From Microbacterium sp. MYb66 (lineage in GTDB: Bacteria > Actinomycetota > Actinomycetes > Actinomycetales > Microbacteriaceae): a stretch of 64,000 nt of DNA. Positions within the stretch are counted from its first letter, which is position 1, and every line of letters begins with the position of its first letter. A program made the position numbers and the translations under genes. This document shows, piece by piece, positions 43,406 to 51,559 of this stretch. The notes under the pieces were generated by a model, which made no database searches, had not been told where the DNA came from, and worked only from the letters and a program-made list of their open reading frames with translations. The DNA lies in NCBI RefSeq assembly GCF_002979435.1, contig NZ_PCOV01000002.1, positions 620,001 through 684,000 of the forward strand, written 5' to 3'.

Positions 43406-44019
43406 CTCACAGTCCCCAGGTCGATCGACCTCCTGCAGACTCGTATCGTGTCGGCGTCGTGGGAGGCCACGAGCACAATCGAGCCGGCATCGGCAAGCCC
43501 GGCCAGGACATCGTTCACGGTTCGTGCAGCGGCCCGGTCGAGTTGCGCGGTGGGCTCATCGACAAGGAGAAGATCGGGGCGCGTCGCGACGGCACGTGCG
43601 AGCATCAGTCGTTGCGCCTCGCCGCCGGAGAGGTCCGCGAAAGGCCGATCGCCCCGATCGTCGAGGCCGAACCGGGCGAGGAGCTCGCTTGCTTCCCGAT
43701 CCGCTTCCGTTCGCCCGAGGCCCCGAGCGAGGAAGGGATAGGCGACATGGTCACGGGTTCTGCGACGTGGCTGCCCGTACGGATTCTGGAAGACCCAATG
43801 AGTTCTGTCGACCCCGACGCGTTGGACTCGCCCCGAGGCTGCGGGCAGCCAGCCGGCGATGATCGACAGCAGCGTCGACTTTCCAGACCCGGAGGGCCCC
43901 GTCAGCGCCGTGACGTCACCTGGCCGAAGTATCGCGCTGATGCCTTCGAAGAGAGGAGACCCGTCACCCCAGCTATGCCCGACCGCCTCGAGGATAAGGC
44001 TCGGTTCATCATCCGGCAC
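43402..44019 (-). CDS. MacB/LolD-like ABC exporter ATPase
   Basis: 205 residues: Walker A 'ALTGPSGSGKSTLL', Q-loop 'WVFQNPYGQPRR', signature 'LSGGEAQRLMLARAV', Walker B 'LLLVDEPTAQLD', His switch 'VASHDAD'. Short LolD-type subunit. Overlaps the adaptor gene by 11 nt and the permease by 4 nt, so all three are translationally coupled. Confidence 0.9.
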   Translation of the reverse strand: MPDDEPSLILEAVGHSWGDGSPLFEGISAILRPGDVTALTGPSGSGKSTLLSIIAGWLPAASGRVQRVGVDRTHWVFQNPYGQPRRRTRDHVAYPFLARGLGRTEADREASELLARFGLDDRGDRPFADLSGGEAQRLMLARAVATRPDLLLVDEPTAQLDRAAARTVNDVLAGLADAGSIVLVASHDADTIRVCRRSIDLGTVS

Positions 44020-45046
44020 GACACGCCCCCGGGTCCGGTTGGAGCAGAACCTTCGGTGGAGGGTCGCCGTCGAAGATGATCTGGGACATCCCGAGATTCA
44101 CTCCTGCCACGGTGACGGGATACGTCCTGCTCTCCGATTCGACGCAGCCCTGACTGCCGTGAACACCGAAGACGCTCGAGGCGGGGACGGGTGCCACGCG
44201 GAGAGCCGTGACCAGCTCACTCGTGCCGGAGATCAACGCCGACTCATCCTCTCCCTTGCCCGTGAGTTCTTTCTCAGCGTCCGGGGAAGCGGCGATCTGG
44301 GCGAGAGCCTCCGGATCTGCGAGGACACCGTTCTCAGGTATGACGACCGCGACGCCGAAGACCTGGAGCTTTCGCTCGCCGGGAATCATGTGCTCGGCTT
44401 CATCCCTCACCAGTGACAGAGCCGTGAGCGTTCGTGCCGTCGCGGCGAATGTCGTTCCGGGCAGGTAGCTCTGCCCGATCTTCGCCTCGCAGCTGTCGAC
44501 CGCGGCAGCTGTGGGTGGCACCCAGAGGAAGTCCGTGAGATGAAAACCCCCGTCGTCGAAGGCTAAGCCGTCCTTCTCCTGCATCGCGGAGAGTGCCTCG
44601 AAAACGTCCCGACTGAACTTCCCCGAAGGCTCGACCGAGTACCCCAGAGCGGCAAGAGCACGGCGGAGAGAGTCCACATCAGCGCCGGCGTCCCCCCAGC
44701 GAAGGTCTCGGTAGAACGGCACATCCGCGGACAAGGCGATCACGGGCGACCCGTCAACGGAGAACGCCACCGTGCCCGATGCGAAGGCCTGCCCCGGAAC
44801 ACAGGCACTGCTCGTCACCACCCCCGCCGCGGCTGCTCGTAGCTCTGAGCCCTCCGAGAAGGTCGGAGTCAGCGGTAGCGTTCGCTGATCGACGAAGTCG
44901 ACGAGCGTCACCGGATACGTCTTCTCCTCCGGGGTGGGGGCCAGATCGCCACCCGGGGCGGGCAAGAAGTAGTAAGCGACGGCCGCGCCGACGACGATGC
45001 CGCAACCGAGAAGAAACGCCGCGGTGACGATGAGCGCGCGCTTCAC
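44009..45046 (-). CDS. Membrane-anchored adaptor with peptidoglycan-binding domain
   Basis: 345 residues. N-terminal membrane anchor at about 4-26, then an extracytoplasmic part with a PG_binding_1-like motif 'LRWGDAGADVDSLRRALAALGYSVEPSGKFS' in part, around residues 116-150, and HlyD-like beta-rich segments. In Gram-positive bacteria such proteins accompany MacB-type transporters as MacA/HlyD equivalents and may fix the complex to the wall. Its C-terminus 'GMSQIIFDGDPPPKVLLQPDPG' overlaps the ATPase gene by 11 nt. Confidence 0.8.
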   Translation of the reverse strand: MKRALIVTAAFLLGCGIVVGAAVAYYFLPAPGGDLAPTPEEKTYPVTLVDFVDQRTLPLTPTFSEGSELRAAAAGVVTSSACVPGQAFASGTVAFSVDGSPVIALSADVPFYRDLRWGDAGADVDSLRRALAALGYSVEPSGKFSRDVFEALSAMQEKDGLAFDDGGFHLTDFLWVPPTAAAVDSCEAKIGQSYLPGTTFAATARTLTALSLVRDEAEHMIPGERKLQVFGVAVVIPENGVLADPEALAQIAASPDAEKELTGKGEDESALISGTSELVTALRVAPVPASSVFGVHGSQGCVESESRTYPVTVAGVNLGMSQIIFDGDPPPKVLLQPDPGACRAG

Positions 45047-45116
45047 TCGAACTCCGAACCCTCAACAGCGATTGCCAACGGCCCATTCACGCCAGAGCTG
45101 GTCAACGCACGTCCCG

Positions 45117-45380
45117 CTACTCGTCGACTTTCACGCTGTATCCCAAGGAATAGAGGCAGGTCTGCACCTTGGGATCCATCACATCGAACGGATACTCAGC
45201 CGGCTGCGCCCCCGAACCGGAGGCGTTCTCGAAGTCTTCTTTGGTGAACTGATCGTCGACCACCCCAGCCTTCTTCAGGCAGTTCACCGCCGCCTGGGGG
45301 AAGTCCGCCAACAAGTCGGGATTCGCCTGTTGCATCCGAAAGATCTCTTGGGTGGCGGCGTTTGGAGTCGTAACACTCAT
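45117..45380 (-). CDS. Small hypothetical protein; likely 3' part of a frameshifted lipoprotein gene
   Basis: 87 residues, MSVTTPNAATQEIFRMQQ..., with helical segments and two cysteines ('AVNCLKKAGVVDD', 'KVQTCLYSLGYSVKVDE'). The ATG overlaps the upstream stop as ATGA, so it could be a real coupled gene. However the two products together have the length and Cys spacing of one lipoprotein, and an intermediate frame reads 'GHYSDAEILAQGKAQHECYD', which looks like the missing middle. A gene with two frame shifts is therefore my preferred reading. Confidence 0.5.
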   Translation of the reverse strand: MSVTTPNAATQEIFRMQQANPDLLADFPQAAVNCLKKAGVVDDQFTKEDFENASGSGAQPAEYPFDVMDPKVQTCLYSLGYSVKVDE

Positions 45381-45742
45381 GCTGCGCTTTGCCCTGAGCA
45401 AGGATCTCGGCATCGGAGTAGTGTCCGGGAGGCGGCTGAAAGCTCGATGACCCCGTTCAAGAGCGTCGTCCGAGTGAACTCGACACCCGCCGACTTCAGG
45501 CACGCGTCGAAGAGGTCCATCCCCTCGACGTAGTCGGCCTGTGAAATCTGGCCGTCTTCGCTCGCCTTCTCCAGTGCTGCCCTGTCCCACTGGGACAGAT
45601 CATCACTGGCCAGCGCCTGGTCGATGAGCGCGGTCAGCGACGGCGCAAGACGCCCCGCACCTTCTTCTGGCGCCGGGGTACACCCGGACAGAGCCGATGC
45701 CGCGATCACTGCCGTCGCGACGAAGAACGCCCGCCTGCTCAT
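45377..45742 (-). CDS. Putative lipoprotein; likely 5' part of a frameshifted gene
   Basis: 121 residues. Signal 'MSRRAFFVATAVIAASALSGC' with lipobox SALSGC (Cys21), then a helical domain 'DLSQWDRAALEKASEDGQIS' and 'FDACLKSAGVEFT'. The last 20 residues (RTLLRCRDPCSGQSAA) look unnatural and have poor third-position GC, as expected after a frameshift. First gene of the exporter block, so it may be an accessory or immunity-like lipoprotein; function unknown. Confidence 0.6.
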   Translation of the reverse strand: MSRRAFFVATAVIAASALSGCTPAPEEGAGRLAPSLTALIDQALASDDLSQWDRAALEKASEDGQISQADYVEGMDLFDACLKSAGVEFTRTTLLNGVIELSAASRTLLRCRDPCSGQSAA

Positions 45743-46019
45743 CCCTGCCCCTGCCTACCGGGTGAGACGTCGATGCCGCCGACGACGCCCGACACCCGAC
45801 ACTTCTTCATCACTGAGCACTCGCCCAGACGCTGCCATCGCGGTAGAGGATGGCGTTTCTCCCTCGATCTGATGAGCACTGCTCCCTGTTCGAATCCTCG
45901 ACGCGCACTGTCGCGTAACACGTTAGATGATATCGGCCGACTGCTCAATGGCGACTTCCCGGCAGCCGCGGGGCACCGGGTCGCGTGGCAGCTTCGCGAA
46001 TCGACGAGATGCCTCGGCA
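45743..46019. other. Non-coding, lower-GC stretch between exporter block and the isomaltose operon
   Basis: About 280 bases before the ROK promoter with no convincing reading frame on either strand; base composition is less GC-rich than usual. It should hold the promoter of the leftward lipoprotein-exporter genes, but I find no clear -35/-10 pair. A tRNA-like TTCGAATC string at 45890-45897 was examined and rejected. Confidence 0.5.
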
Positions 46020-46064
46020 TTGACAGGACCTGAGACTTGTTTCTATAGTTCATTTAGTCCTAAA
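46020..46064 (+). promoter_or_regulatory. Near-consensus promoter and operator of the isomalto-oligosaccharide operon
   Basis: -35 TTGACA (46020-46025), 18-bp spacer, -10 TATAGT (46044-46049), unusually strong for such a high-GC genome. A perfect repeat TTTAG-TC-CTAAA (46053-46064) covers the expected start point, right for repression by the ROK protein it precedes. Confidence 0.75.
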
Positions 46065-46077
46065 CAAAGGGGTTCCA

Positions 46078-47304
46078 GTGACTCAGTCCTCGGCACGGTC
46101 CGACATCATGCGCTCCGCCGTCCTCGCCCAGGTCGGCGCGCTCGGACCCACCTCGCGAGCAAGCCTGGCGCGGCTGCTGAGCGTGTCACCGGCGCTGGTC
46201 ACGCAGATCACCAAGCAGCTGATCGCCGACGGGCTGCTCATCGAACTGGACCACAGCCCCTCGCAGGGCGGGCGTCCCGCACGACTGCTCGGACTCGTCG
46301 CCGATGCCGGTCGCGTCATCGGAGTGAAGGTCGCCGCCGATCACATCACCGTGGTCGAGGTCGGCATCGACGGCACCGTCGTCCGCTCGGCGTCCGAGCC
46401 CTTCGACGCGGCGGCTGCGACGGCGATCCCCACCCTCGCCACCCTGCTGCGCGCCTTCATCGCCGGCGGCAGCGACCGCCCGCTCCTCGGGGTCGGCGTC
46501 GGCGTGCCGGGAGACGTGGACGACCAGAGTCTCGGCAACGTCGACTCCACGCAGCTGGGCTGGAGCCACGTGCCGCTCGGCGACGTGCTCCGCCGCGAGC
46601 TGTCGCTCCCCGTGCTCGTCGAGAACAACGTCAACGCACTCGCGATGGCCGAGCTGCTCCACGGCCAGGCACGGGGACACGACAACGTCCTCGTCGTCAC
46701 GATCGGCACGGGCGTGGGCGCAGGCATCATCGCCGACGGCGCCGTGCTGCGCGGTCATGGCGGAGGGGCCGGTGAGATCGGCCACCTGCCGACACAGGAG
46801 GACGGTCCTCGCTGCGCCTGCGGCGCCGACGGCTGCCTCGAGTCGCTGATCGGCGAGGACGCCCTGGTGACCGCCGCTCGCGCGCGCGGGATCATCGGCG
46901 AGGCCGCCGGCATACGCACCCTGCAGGGCCGCGCGAACGAGGGCGACGCCGCCGCGCAGGAGCTGTTCTCGCACGCCGGGCACCTCCTGGGACGGGCACT
47001 CGCCGGCATCGTCAACACGATCGACCCCGAGATCGTCATCCTCCTCGGCGAAGGGGTCGAGGCGTGGAACCACTGGTCCTACGGCTTCGAACCGGCACTC
47101 CGTTCCGGCCTCATGCCCCGCAAGCGCGGCGTCCCGGTCGCCGTGGAGACCTGGCAGGACGACCGGTGGGCGCAGGGTGCCGCGAGCCTCGTGCTCGCGA
47201 CGCCGTTCGACGCGGCCGGCCGCACCGGCGAGCAGGGCCGACTGGTGCGCGAGCGTCTGACCGAGCCCTCCCCGCGCGACGGGGCCCGGGGAGCAGGCCG
47301 CTGA
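46078..47304 (+). CDS. ROK-family transcriptional regulator of the GH15-GH31 operon
   Basis: 408 residues. Winged helix 'VLAQVGALGPTSRASLARLLSVSPALVTQITKQL'; ROK domain with 'VLVVTIGTGVGAGIIADG' and zinc motif 'HLPTQEDGPRCACGADGCLES'. GTG 46078 has AAAGGGG upstream. First gene of a six-gene rightward operon; its stop overlaps the next ATG by one base (TGATG). Likely autorepressor through the 46053 site, induced by an isomaltose-type sugar. Confidence 0.93.
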   Translation: MTQSSARSDIMRSAVLAQVGALGPTSRASLARLLSVSPALVTQITKQLIADGLLIELDHSPSQGGRPARLLGLVADAGRVIGVKVAADHITVVEVGIDGTVVRSASEPFDAAAATAIPTLATLLRAFIAGGSDRPLLGVGVGVPGDVDDQSLGNVDSTQLGWSHVPLGDVLRRELSLPVLVENNVNALAMAELLHGQARGHDNVLVVTIGTGVGAGIIADGAVLRGHGGGAGEIGHLPTQEDGPRCACGADGCLESLIGEDALVTAARARGIIGEAAGIRTLQGRANEGDAAAQELFSHAGHLLGRALAGIVNTIDPEIVILLGEGVEAWNHWSYGFEPALRSGLMPRKRGVPVAVETWQDDRWAQGAASLVLATPFDAAGRTGEQGRLVRERLTEPSPRDGARGAGR

Positions 47305-48251
47305 TGACCGCGGTCGAGTCCCCTCCGGCCGTGAAGGCCCCGCCGGCGACACCGCGCCCTCCCGCCCGCGGACGCCGCTCCCGGCGAGCGCGATACGCGA
47401 TCACCGTGCTGATCTTCCTGCTGCCCAGCGCCCTGCCGCTGGTCATGTTCACGCTGTACCCCATGGTGGGCGCGCTGTGGACGAGCCTGCACAGCTGGAA
47501 TCTGCTGTCGCCGATGCAGTGGGTCGGCTTCGACAACTACGTCAAGCTCGTCAAGGATCCGGCGACGCACCGCGCCTTCCTCAACACGCTCTACTACCTG
47601 GTCGGGTACCTGCCCCTCGTCTACTTCGGCGGCCTCGCCCTCGCACTGGCCCTGAACAGCCGCATCCCCGCGCGCAACCTGCTCCGAGGCGTCTACTTCC
47701 TGCCCGTCGTGACCAGCTGGATCGTCGTTGCCCTCGTCTGGCGCTGGCTGCTCAACCCCGACATCGGCATCGTGAACTTCGTCCTCGGCCTCGTCGGCAT
47801 CGACGGACCCGGATGGTGGACGGACCCGGCGTGGGCGATGCCCTCGATCATCATCGCGTCGGCGTGGAAGGACCTCGGCTTCGTGATGATCATCCTGCTC
47901 GCCGGGCTCCAGGCGATCCCCACCGACCTCTACGAGGCCGCCCGCGTCGACGGTGCAGGCCCCTGGCGTCGGCTCGTGAGCATCACCATGCCGATGCTGT
48001 CGCCGTCGACGTTCTTCGTCGTCGTGATCTCGCTCATCAACGGCTTCCAGGTGTTCGACCAGGTGTATGCGATGACCGGAGGCGGACCGGCCGGGGCGAG
48101 CACGGTCGTCGTGCAGCAGATCTACGACCTCACCTTCCGATACGGGCGCGCCGGGGAGGCATCCGCTCTCTCCTGGATGCTGTTCCTCCTCGTGCTGGTC
48201 GTCACGATCGTGCAGATCCGCGGCCAGAAGAAGTGGGTGAACTATGCGTAA
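47304..48251 (+). CDS. Sugar ABC importer permease, MalF type
   Basis: 315 residues; basic Pro-rich N-terminus, first membrane segment 'YAITVLIFLLPSALPLVMFTLYP', EAA loop 'EAARVDGAGPWRRLVSITMP'. ATG 47304 is set by the 1 nt overlap with the ROK stop. Overlaps the next permease by 8 nt. Ligand probably isomalto-oligosaccharides, from the co-transcribed GH15 and GH31. Confidence 0.93.
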   Translation: MTAVESPPAVKAPPATPRPPARGRRSRRARYAITVLIFLLPSALPLVMFTLYPMVGALWTSLHSWNLLSPMQWVGFDNYVKLVKDPATHRAFLNTLYYLVGYLPLVYFGGLALALALNSRIPARNLLRGVYFLPVVTSWIVVALVWRWLLNPDIGIVNFVLGLVGIDGPGWWTDPAWAMPSIIIASAWKDLGFVMIILLAGLQAIPTDLYEAARVDGAGPWRRLVSITMPMLSPSTFFVVVISLINGFQVFDQVYAMTGGGPAGASTVVVQQIYDLTFRYGRAGEASALSWMLFLLVLVVTIVQIRGQKKWVNYA

Positions 48252-49059
48252 GCGCCTGGGCACCATCGCCCTGACGACCGTGGTCGTGCTCGGGGCGCTG
48301 ATCATGTTCTTCCCGTTCCTGTGGACGATCGTGACCTCGATCTCCCCCGGCGCCGGGCTCTCCTCCACGCCGCCCCTGATCCCGGAGAACCCCTCGTTCT
48401 CGGCCTACACCGAGCTCTTCGCGAACACGCCGTTCGCCCGCGTGGTGCTCAACTCGCTGGTCCTGGCCGTCGTCACCACCCTGCTGCAGCTCCTGACGAG
48501 CTCGATGGCCGCCTACGTGTTCAGCCGGATGCCGTTCCCCGGACGGGACGCCGTGTTCGCGGTGTACCTCGCGACCATGATGATCCCGATCCAGGTGCTG
48601 ATCGTGCCCCTGTTCGTGCAGATGCGCGATCTCCAACTCGTCGACACCTACCTCGGTGTGCTGCTGCCGAGCGTGGCGAGCGCCTTCGGGGTGTTCCTGC
48701 TCCGGCAGGCGATGAACTCGGTGCCGCGCGAACTCGACGAGGCCGCCACGCTCGACGGCGCCGGGCACTTCCGCATCTTCGGCACGGTCGTGCTGCCGCT
48801 CGTCGGTCCGACGATCGCCACGCTCACCGTGTTCGCGTTCATGAGCAGCTGGAACAGCTTCCTGTGGCCGCTGATCATCCTGCGCTCCGCCGAGCTGCAG
48901 ACGCTGCCCCTCGCGCTCGCCGGGCTCCAGGGCCAGTACACGACGCAGTGGGACGTGATGATGGCGGGCTCCGTCGTCTCGATCCTCCCGATGCTCGCCA
49001 TCTACGTGTTCGCCCAGCGATATGTCATCCAGGGCGTCGCCAGCTCCGGGATCAAGTGA
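48244..49059 (+). CDS. Sugar ABC importer permease, MalG type
   Basis: 271 residues, about six membrane segments beginning 'LGTIALTTVVVLGALIMFFPFLWTI'; EAA loop 'EAATLDGAGHFRIFGTVVLPLV'. The operon lacks an ATPase gene, so a shared MsmK-type ATPase is expected. Followed by 67 nt and the binding-protein gene. Confidence 0.93.
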   Translation: MRKRLGTIALTTVVVLGALIMFFPFLWTIVTSISPGAGLSSTPPLIPENPSFSAYTELFANTPFARVVLNSLVLAVVTTLLQLLTSSMAAYVFSRMPFPGRDAVFAVYLATMMIPIQVLIVPLFVQMRDLQLVDTYLGVLLPSVASAFGVFLLRQAMNSVPRELDEAATLDGAGHFRIFGTVVLPLVGPTIATLTVFAFMSSWNSFLWPLIILRSAELQTLPLALAGLQGQYTTQWDVMMAGSVVSILPMLAIYVFAQRYVIQGVASSGIK

Positions 49060-49126
49060 CCCGCAGCATCTGCACCATCTGCACCACCCGATCACGCACC
49101 ACCCGATGAGAAGGAGAACACCCACC

Positions 49127-50386
49127 ATGTCACGCACAGCATGGACCCCGGTCGGCACCGTCGCCGCCCTCGCGGTCGTCGGACTGACGCTCGCCGGATG
49201 CTCGTCCGGAGGCACGGACGCCTCCGGCGACGGCGACAAGGTCACCATCACGTACTCGAACTTCATCTCCAACGGCGGCAACGAGGAGAACCTCGCCGCC
49301 ATCGTGGAGGCGTTCGAGAAGGAGAACCCCGATGTGAAGGTCGACGTCACGACCCTCCCGTACGCGGACTACTTCACGGCGCTGCAGACCGACCTCGCCG
49401 GCGGCACGGTGTCGGACGTCTTCGACATCGAGTTCGCCAACTACGCGGCCTACCAGGCCAACGGCGTTCTCGCACCCCTGGAGGGCGTCGACACCGACGT
49501 CTACCAGGCATCCCTCGCCGACGCCTATGCCACGGACGGCACGCAGTACGCCCTGCCGAGCTCGTTCTCGAACGTCGTGCTGTTCTACAACGCCGACCTG
49601 TTCGACGCCGCCGGCATCGAGTACCCCACCTCCGACTGGACCTGGGCGGACGAGCAGGCAGCGGCGGAGAAGCTGACGGATGCCGGAGCCGGCGTCTGGG
49701 GCGACTACCAGCCGATCAGCTACCACGAGTACTACAAGGCCGTGGCTCAGGCCGGCGGAGACTTCCTGAACGAGGACGGCTCGGCCGTGGCGTTCAACTC
49801 CCCCGAGGGCCTCGCGGCAGCCGAGTGGCTGGTCGGCAAGAGCGGCACCACGATGCCGACGGCCGAGCAGGGCGCAGGCACCCCCGACTTCGACAGCGGA
49901 CTGTTCGCCGAGGGCAAGCTCGCCATGTGGCACACGGGAATCTGGATGTTCGGCGGCCTCGCCGACGCCGGCTTCGCGTGGGACATCGCAGTCGAGCCGG
50001 GTGACGCCACCCCCGCGAGCGCGCTGTTCTCGAACGGCGTCGCGGTGTCGGCCGGCACGAAGAACGCGGATGCCGCCCAGCGCTTCGCGGAGTTCCTGAC
50101 CAGCTCGAAGACCATGGTCGACGTGCGGCTGGACAGCGGATGGGAGCTGCCGCCGATCGCCGACGAGAGCCAGCTCGACGCCTACCTGGACAAGGGCGAC
50201 CCGGCGAACCGTCAGGCCGTGTTCGACTCGCTGGAGCAGGTCGCTCTCGCCCCGTCGATCGGGGAGGGCCAGACCGAGATGCAGGACATCGTGAGCGAGG
50301 AGCTCACCGAGGCCGCCGCAGGGCGCAAGAGCGTCCAGGAGGCGCTCGACTCCGCCGAAGAGCGCGTCAACGCGCTGCTCGGCTGA
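49127..50386 (+). CDS. Sugar-binding lipoprotein of the isomalto-oligosaccharide importer
   Basis: 419 residues. Signal 'MSRTAWTPVGTVAALAVVGLTLAGC' with lipobox LAGC (Cys25) and a Gly/Ser/Asp linker; family 1 binding-protein fold follows. ATG 49127 has AAGGAG upstream and replaces the longer in-frame start at 49022. It comes after the permeases, the reverse of the other systems here, and before the two glycosidases. Confidence 0.92.
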   Translation: MSRTAWTPVGTVAALAVVGLTLAGCSSGGTDASGDGDKVTITYSNFISNGGNEENLAAIVEAFEKENPDVKVDVTTLPYADYFTALQTDLAGGTVSDVFDIEFANYAAYQANGVLAPLEGVDTDVYQASLADAYATDGTQYALPSSFSNVVLFYNADLFDAAGIEYPTSDWTWADEQAAAEKLTDAGAGVWGDYQPISYHEYYKAVAQAGGDFLNEDGSAVAFNSPEGLAAAEWLVGKSGTTMPTAEQGAGTPDFDSGLFAEGKLAMWHTGIWMFGGLADAGFAWDIAVEPGDATPASALFSNGVAVSAGTKNADAAQRFAEFLTSSKTMVDVRLDSGWELPPIADESQLDAYLDKGDPANRQAVFDSLEQVALAPSIGEGQTEMQDIVSEELTEAAAGRKSVQEALDSAEERVNALLG

Positions 50387-50400
50387 CGCCACATCACCCC

Positions 50401-50424
50401 GGGGCGGGCCGACCGGCCCGCCCC
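50401..50424 (+). other. Intercistronic hairpin after the binding-protein gene
   Basis: GGGGCGGGCC-gacc-GGCCCGCCCC, 10-bp perfect GC stem with a 4-nt loop, 14 nt after the stop and 22 nt before the GH15 ATG. Third example in this window of a hairpin directly after a sugar-binding-protein gene. Confidence 0.7.
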
Positions 50425-50446
50425 TCTGACCACAGGAGTTCCCCCG

Positions 50447-51559
50447 ATGACGTCCCCCGTGCACACCGACCTCGGTGCCCTCCTCACGCACTCGCGATCC
50501 GTGATCACCTCCCTGCAGGAGCCGAACGGCGCCTATCCCGCCAGTCCGGACTTCTCCGCATACCGCGGATACTGCTGGTTCCGCGACGGCGCGTTCATCG
50601 CCGACGGCGTCTCGGCGGCCGGGGCGATCGAGTCCGCGACCGCATTCTTCGACTGGTGCTCCGACGTGCTGATCCGACATGAGAGCACGATCGAGGAGAT
50701 CGTCGCGGGGGCGCGATCCGGTCGACCGGTGCCCGACGACCGGATGCTGCCCGCCCGCTTCACGATCGCCGGCGACCTCGGCGACGACGACTGGTGGGAC
50801 TTCCAGCTCGACGGCTACGGAACCTGGCTCTGGGCCGCTGTCGCCCATGCCCAGCGACACGGCCTCGACGCGCAGCGCTGGCGCCGTGCGGCCGAGCTCA
50901 CCGTCGACTACCTCGTCAGCTCCTGGCAGCGACCCTGCTTCGACTGGTGGGAGGAGCACTCCGAGCACGTGCACGTCTCGACGCTGGGCTGCATCGCGGC
51001 CGGGCTCTCCGCGGCGGCATCCGCCGGGCTGGTCGAGGGCGAGCGCCTGCGGTCCGCGCTCGCGGCGCGGGACGCGATCGATCGGATGCTGCGCCATGAC
51101 GGCACGGCCGACGGGCACCTCGTGAAGTGGATCGGCGACGACGCGGTCGACGGCAGCCTCAGCTCGCTGATCGCCCCGCTCGGGGTGATCCCGGCCGCTG
51201 ACCCCCTCGCGGCGGGCACGGTCGCCGCCATCGAGCGCGAGCTCTCGGTCGACGGCGGCGTGCACCGCTTCCGCGCCGACACGTTCTTCGGCGGCGGACA
51301 GTGGCCGCTGCTGACCTGCTTCCTCGGCCTCGCGCAGGCCGCCACCGGTGACCACGACGGCGCGCGGCGGGCACTCGAGTGGGCGGCGAGCACCGCGACC
51401 GCCGAGCGGATGCTCCCGGAGCAGGTCGACGACCACCTGCTCGACCCGGCGTTCCGTCAGGAGTGGATCGACCGGTGGGGAACCGTCGCGACACCGCTGC
51501 TGTGGAGCCATGCGATGCTGCTGCGCCTCGCGGTCGAGCTCGGGGAGGTCGTCGCATGA
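50447..51559 (+). CDS. GH15-type glucohydrolase (glucoamylase-like), probably on isomalto-oligosaccharides
   Basis: 370 residues, (alpha/alpha)6 barrel, no signal peptide, so intracellular. Family-like motifs: 'YRGYCWFRDGAFIADGVSAAG', 'FQLDGYGTWLWA', the acid region 'CFDWWEEHSE' (Glu169/Glu170) and the base region 'MLPEQVDD' (Glu325). Shorter than fungal glucoamylase and lacking a starch-binding domain. Isomaltose-specific GH15 enzymes of this size are known in actinobacteria. ATG 50447 follows AGGAG; stop overlaps the GH31 gene (ATGA). Confidence 0.85.
   Translation: MTSPVHTDLGALLTHSRSVITSLQEPNGAYPASPDFSAYRGYCWFRDGAFIADGVSAAGAIESATAFFDWCSDVLIRHESTIEEIVAGARSGRPVPDDRMLPARFTIAGDLGDDDWWDFQLDGYGTWLWAAVAHAQRHGLDAQRWRRAAELTVDYLVSSWQRPCFDWWEEHSEHVHVSTLGCIAAGLSAAASAGLVEGERLRSALAARDAIDRMLRHDGTADGHLVKWIGDDAVDGSLSSLIAPLGVIPAADPLAAGTVAAIERELSVDGGVHRFRADTFFGGGQWPLLTCFLGLAQAATGDHDGARRALEWAASTATAERMLPEQVDDHLLDPAFRQEWIDRWGTVATPLLWSHAMLLRLAVELGEVVA

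Noticed and set aside
45870..45920. Possible tRNA: TTCGAATC string in 'ctgttcgaatcctcg'
   Set aside because: The flanking bases do not form a 5-bp T stem, and no D arm, anticodon arm or acceptor stem can be folded upstream.
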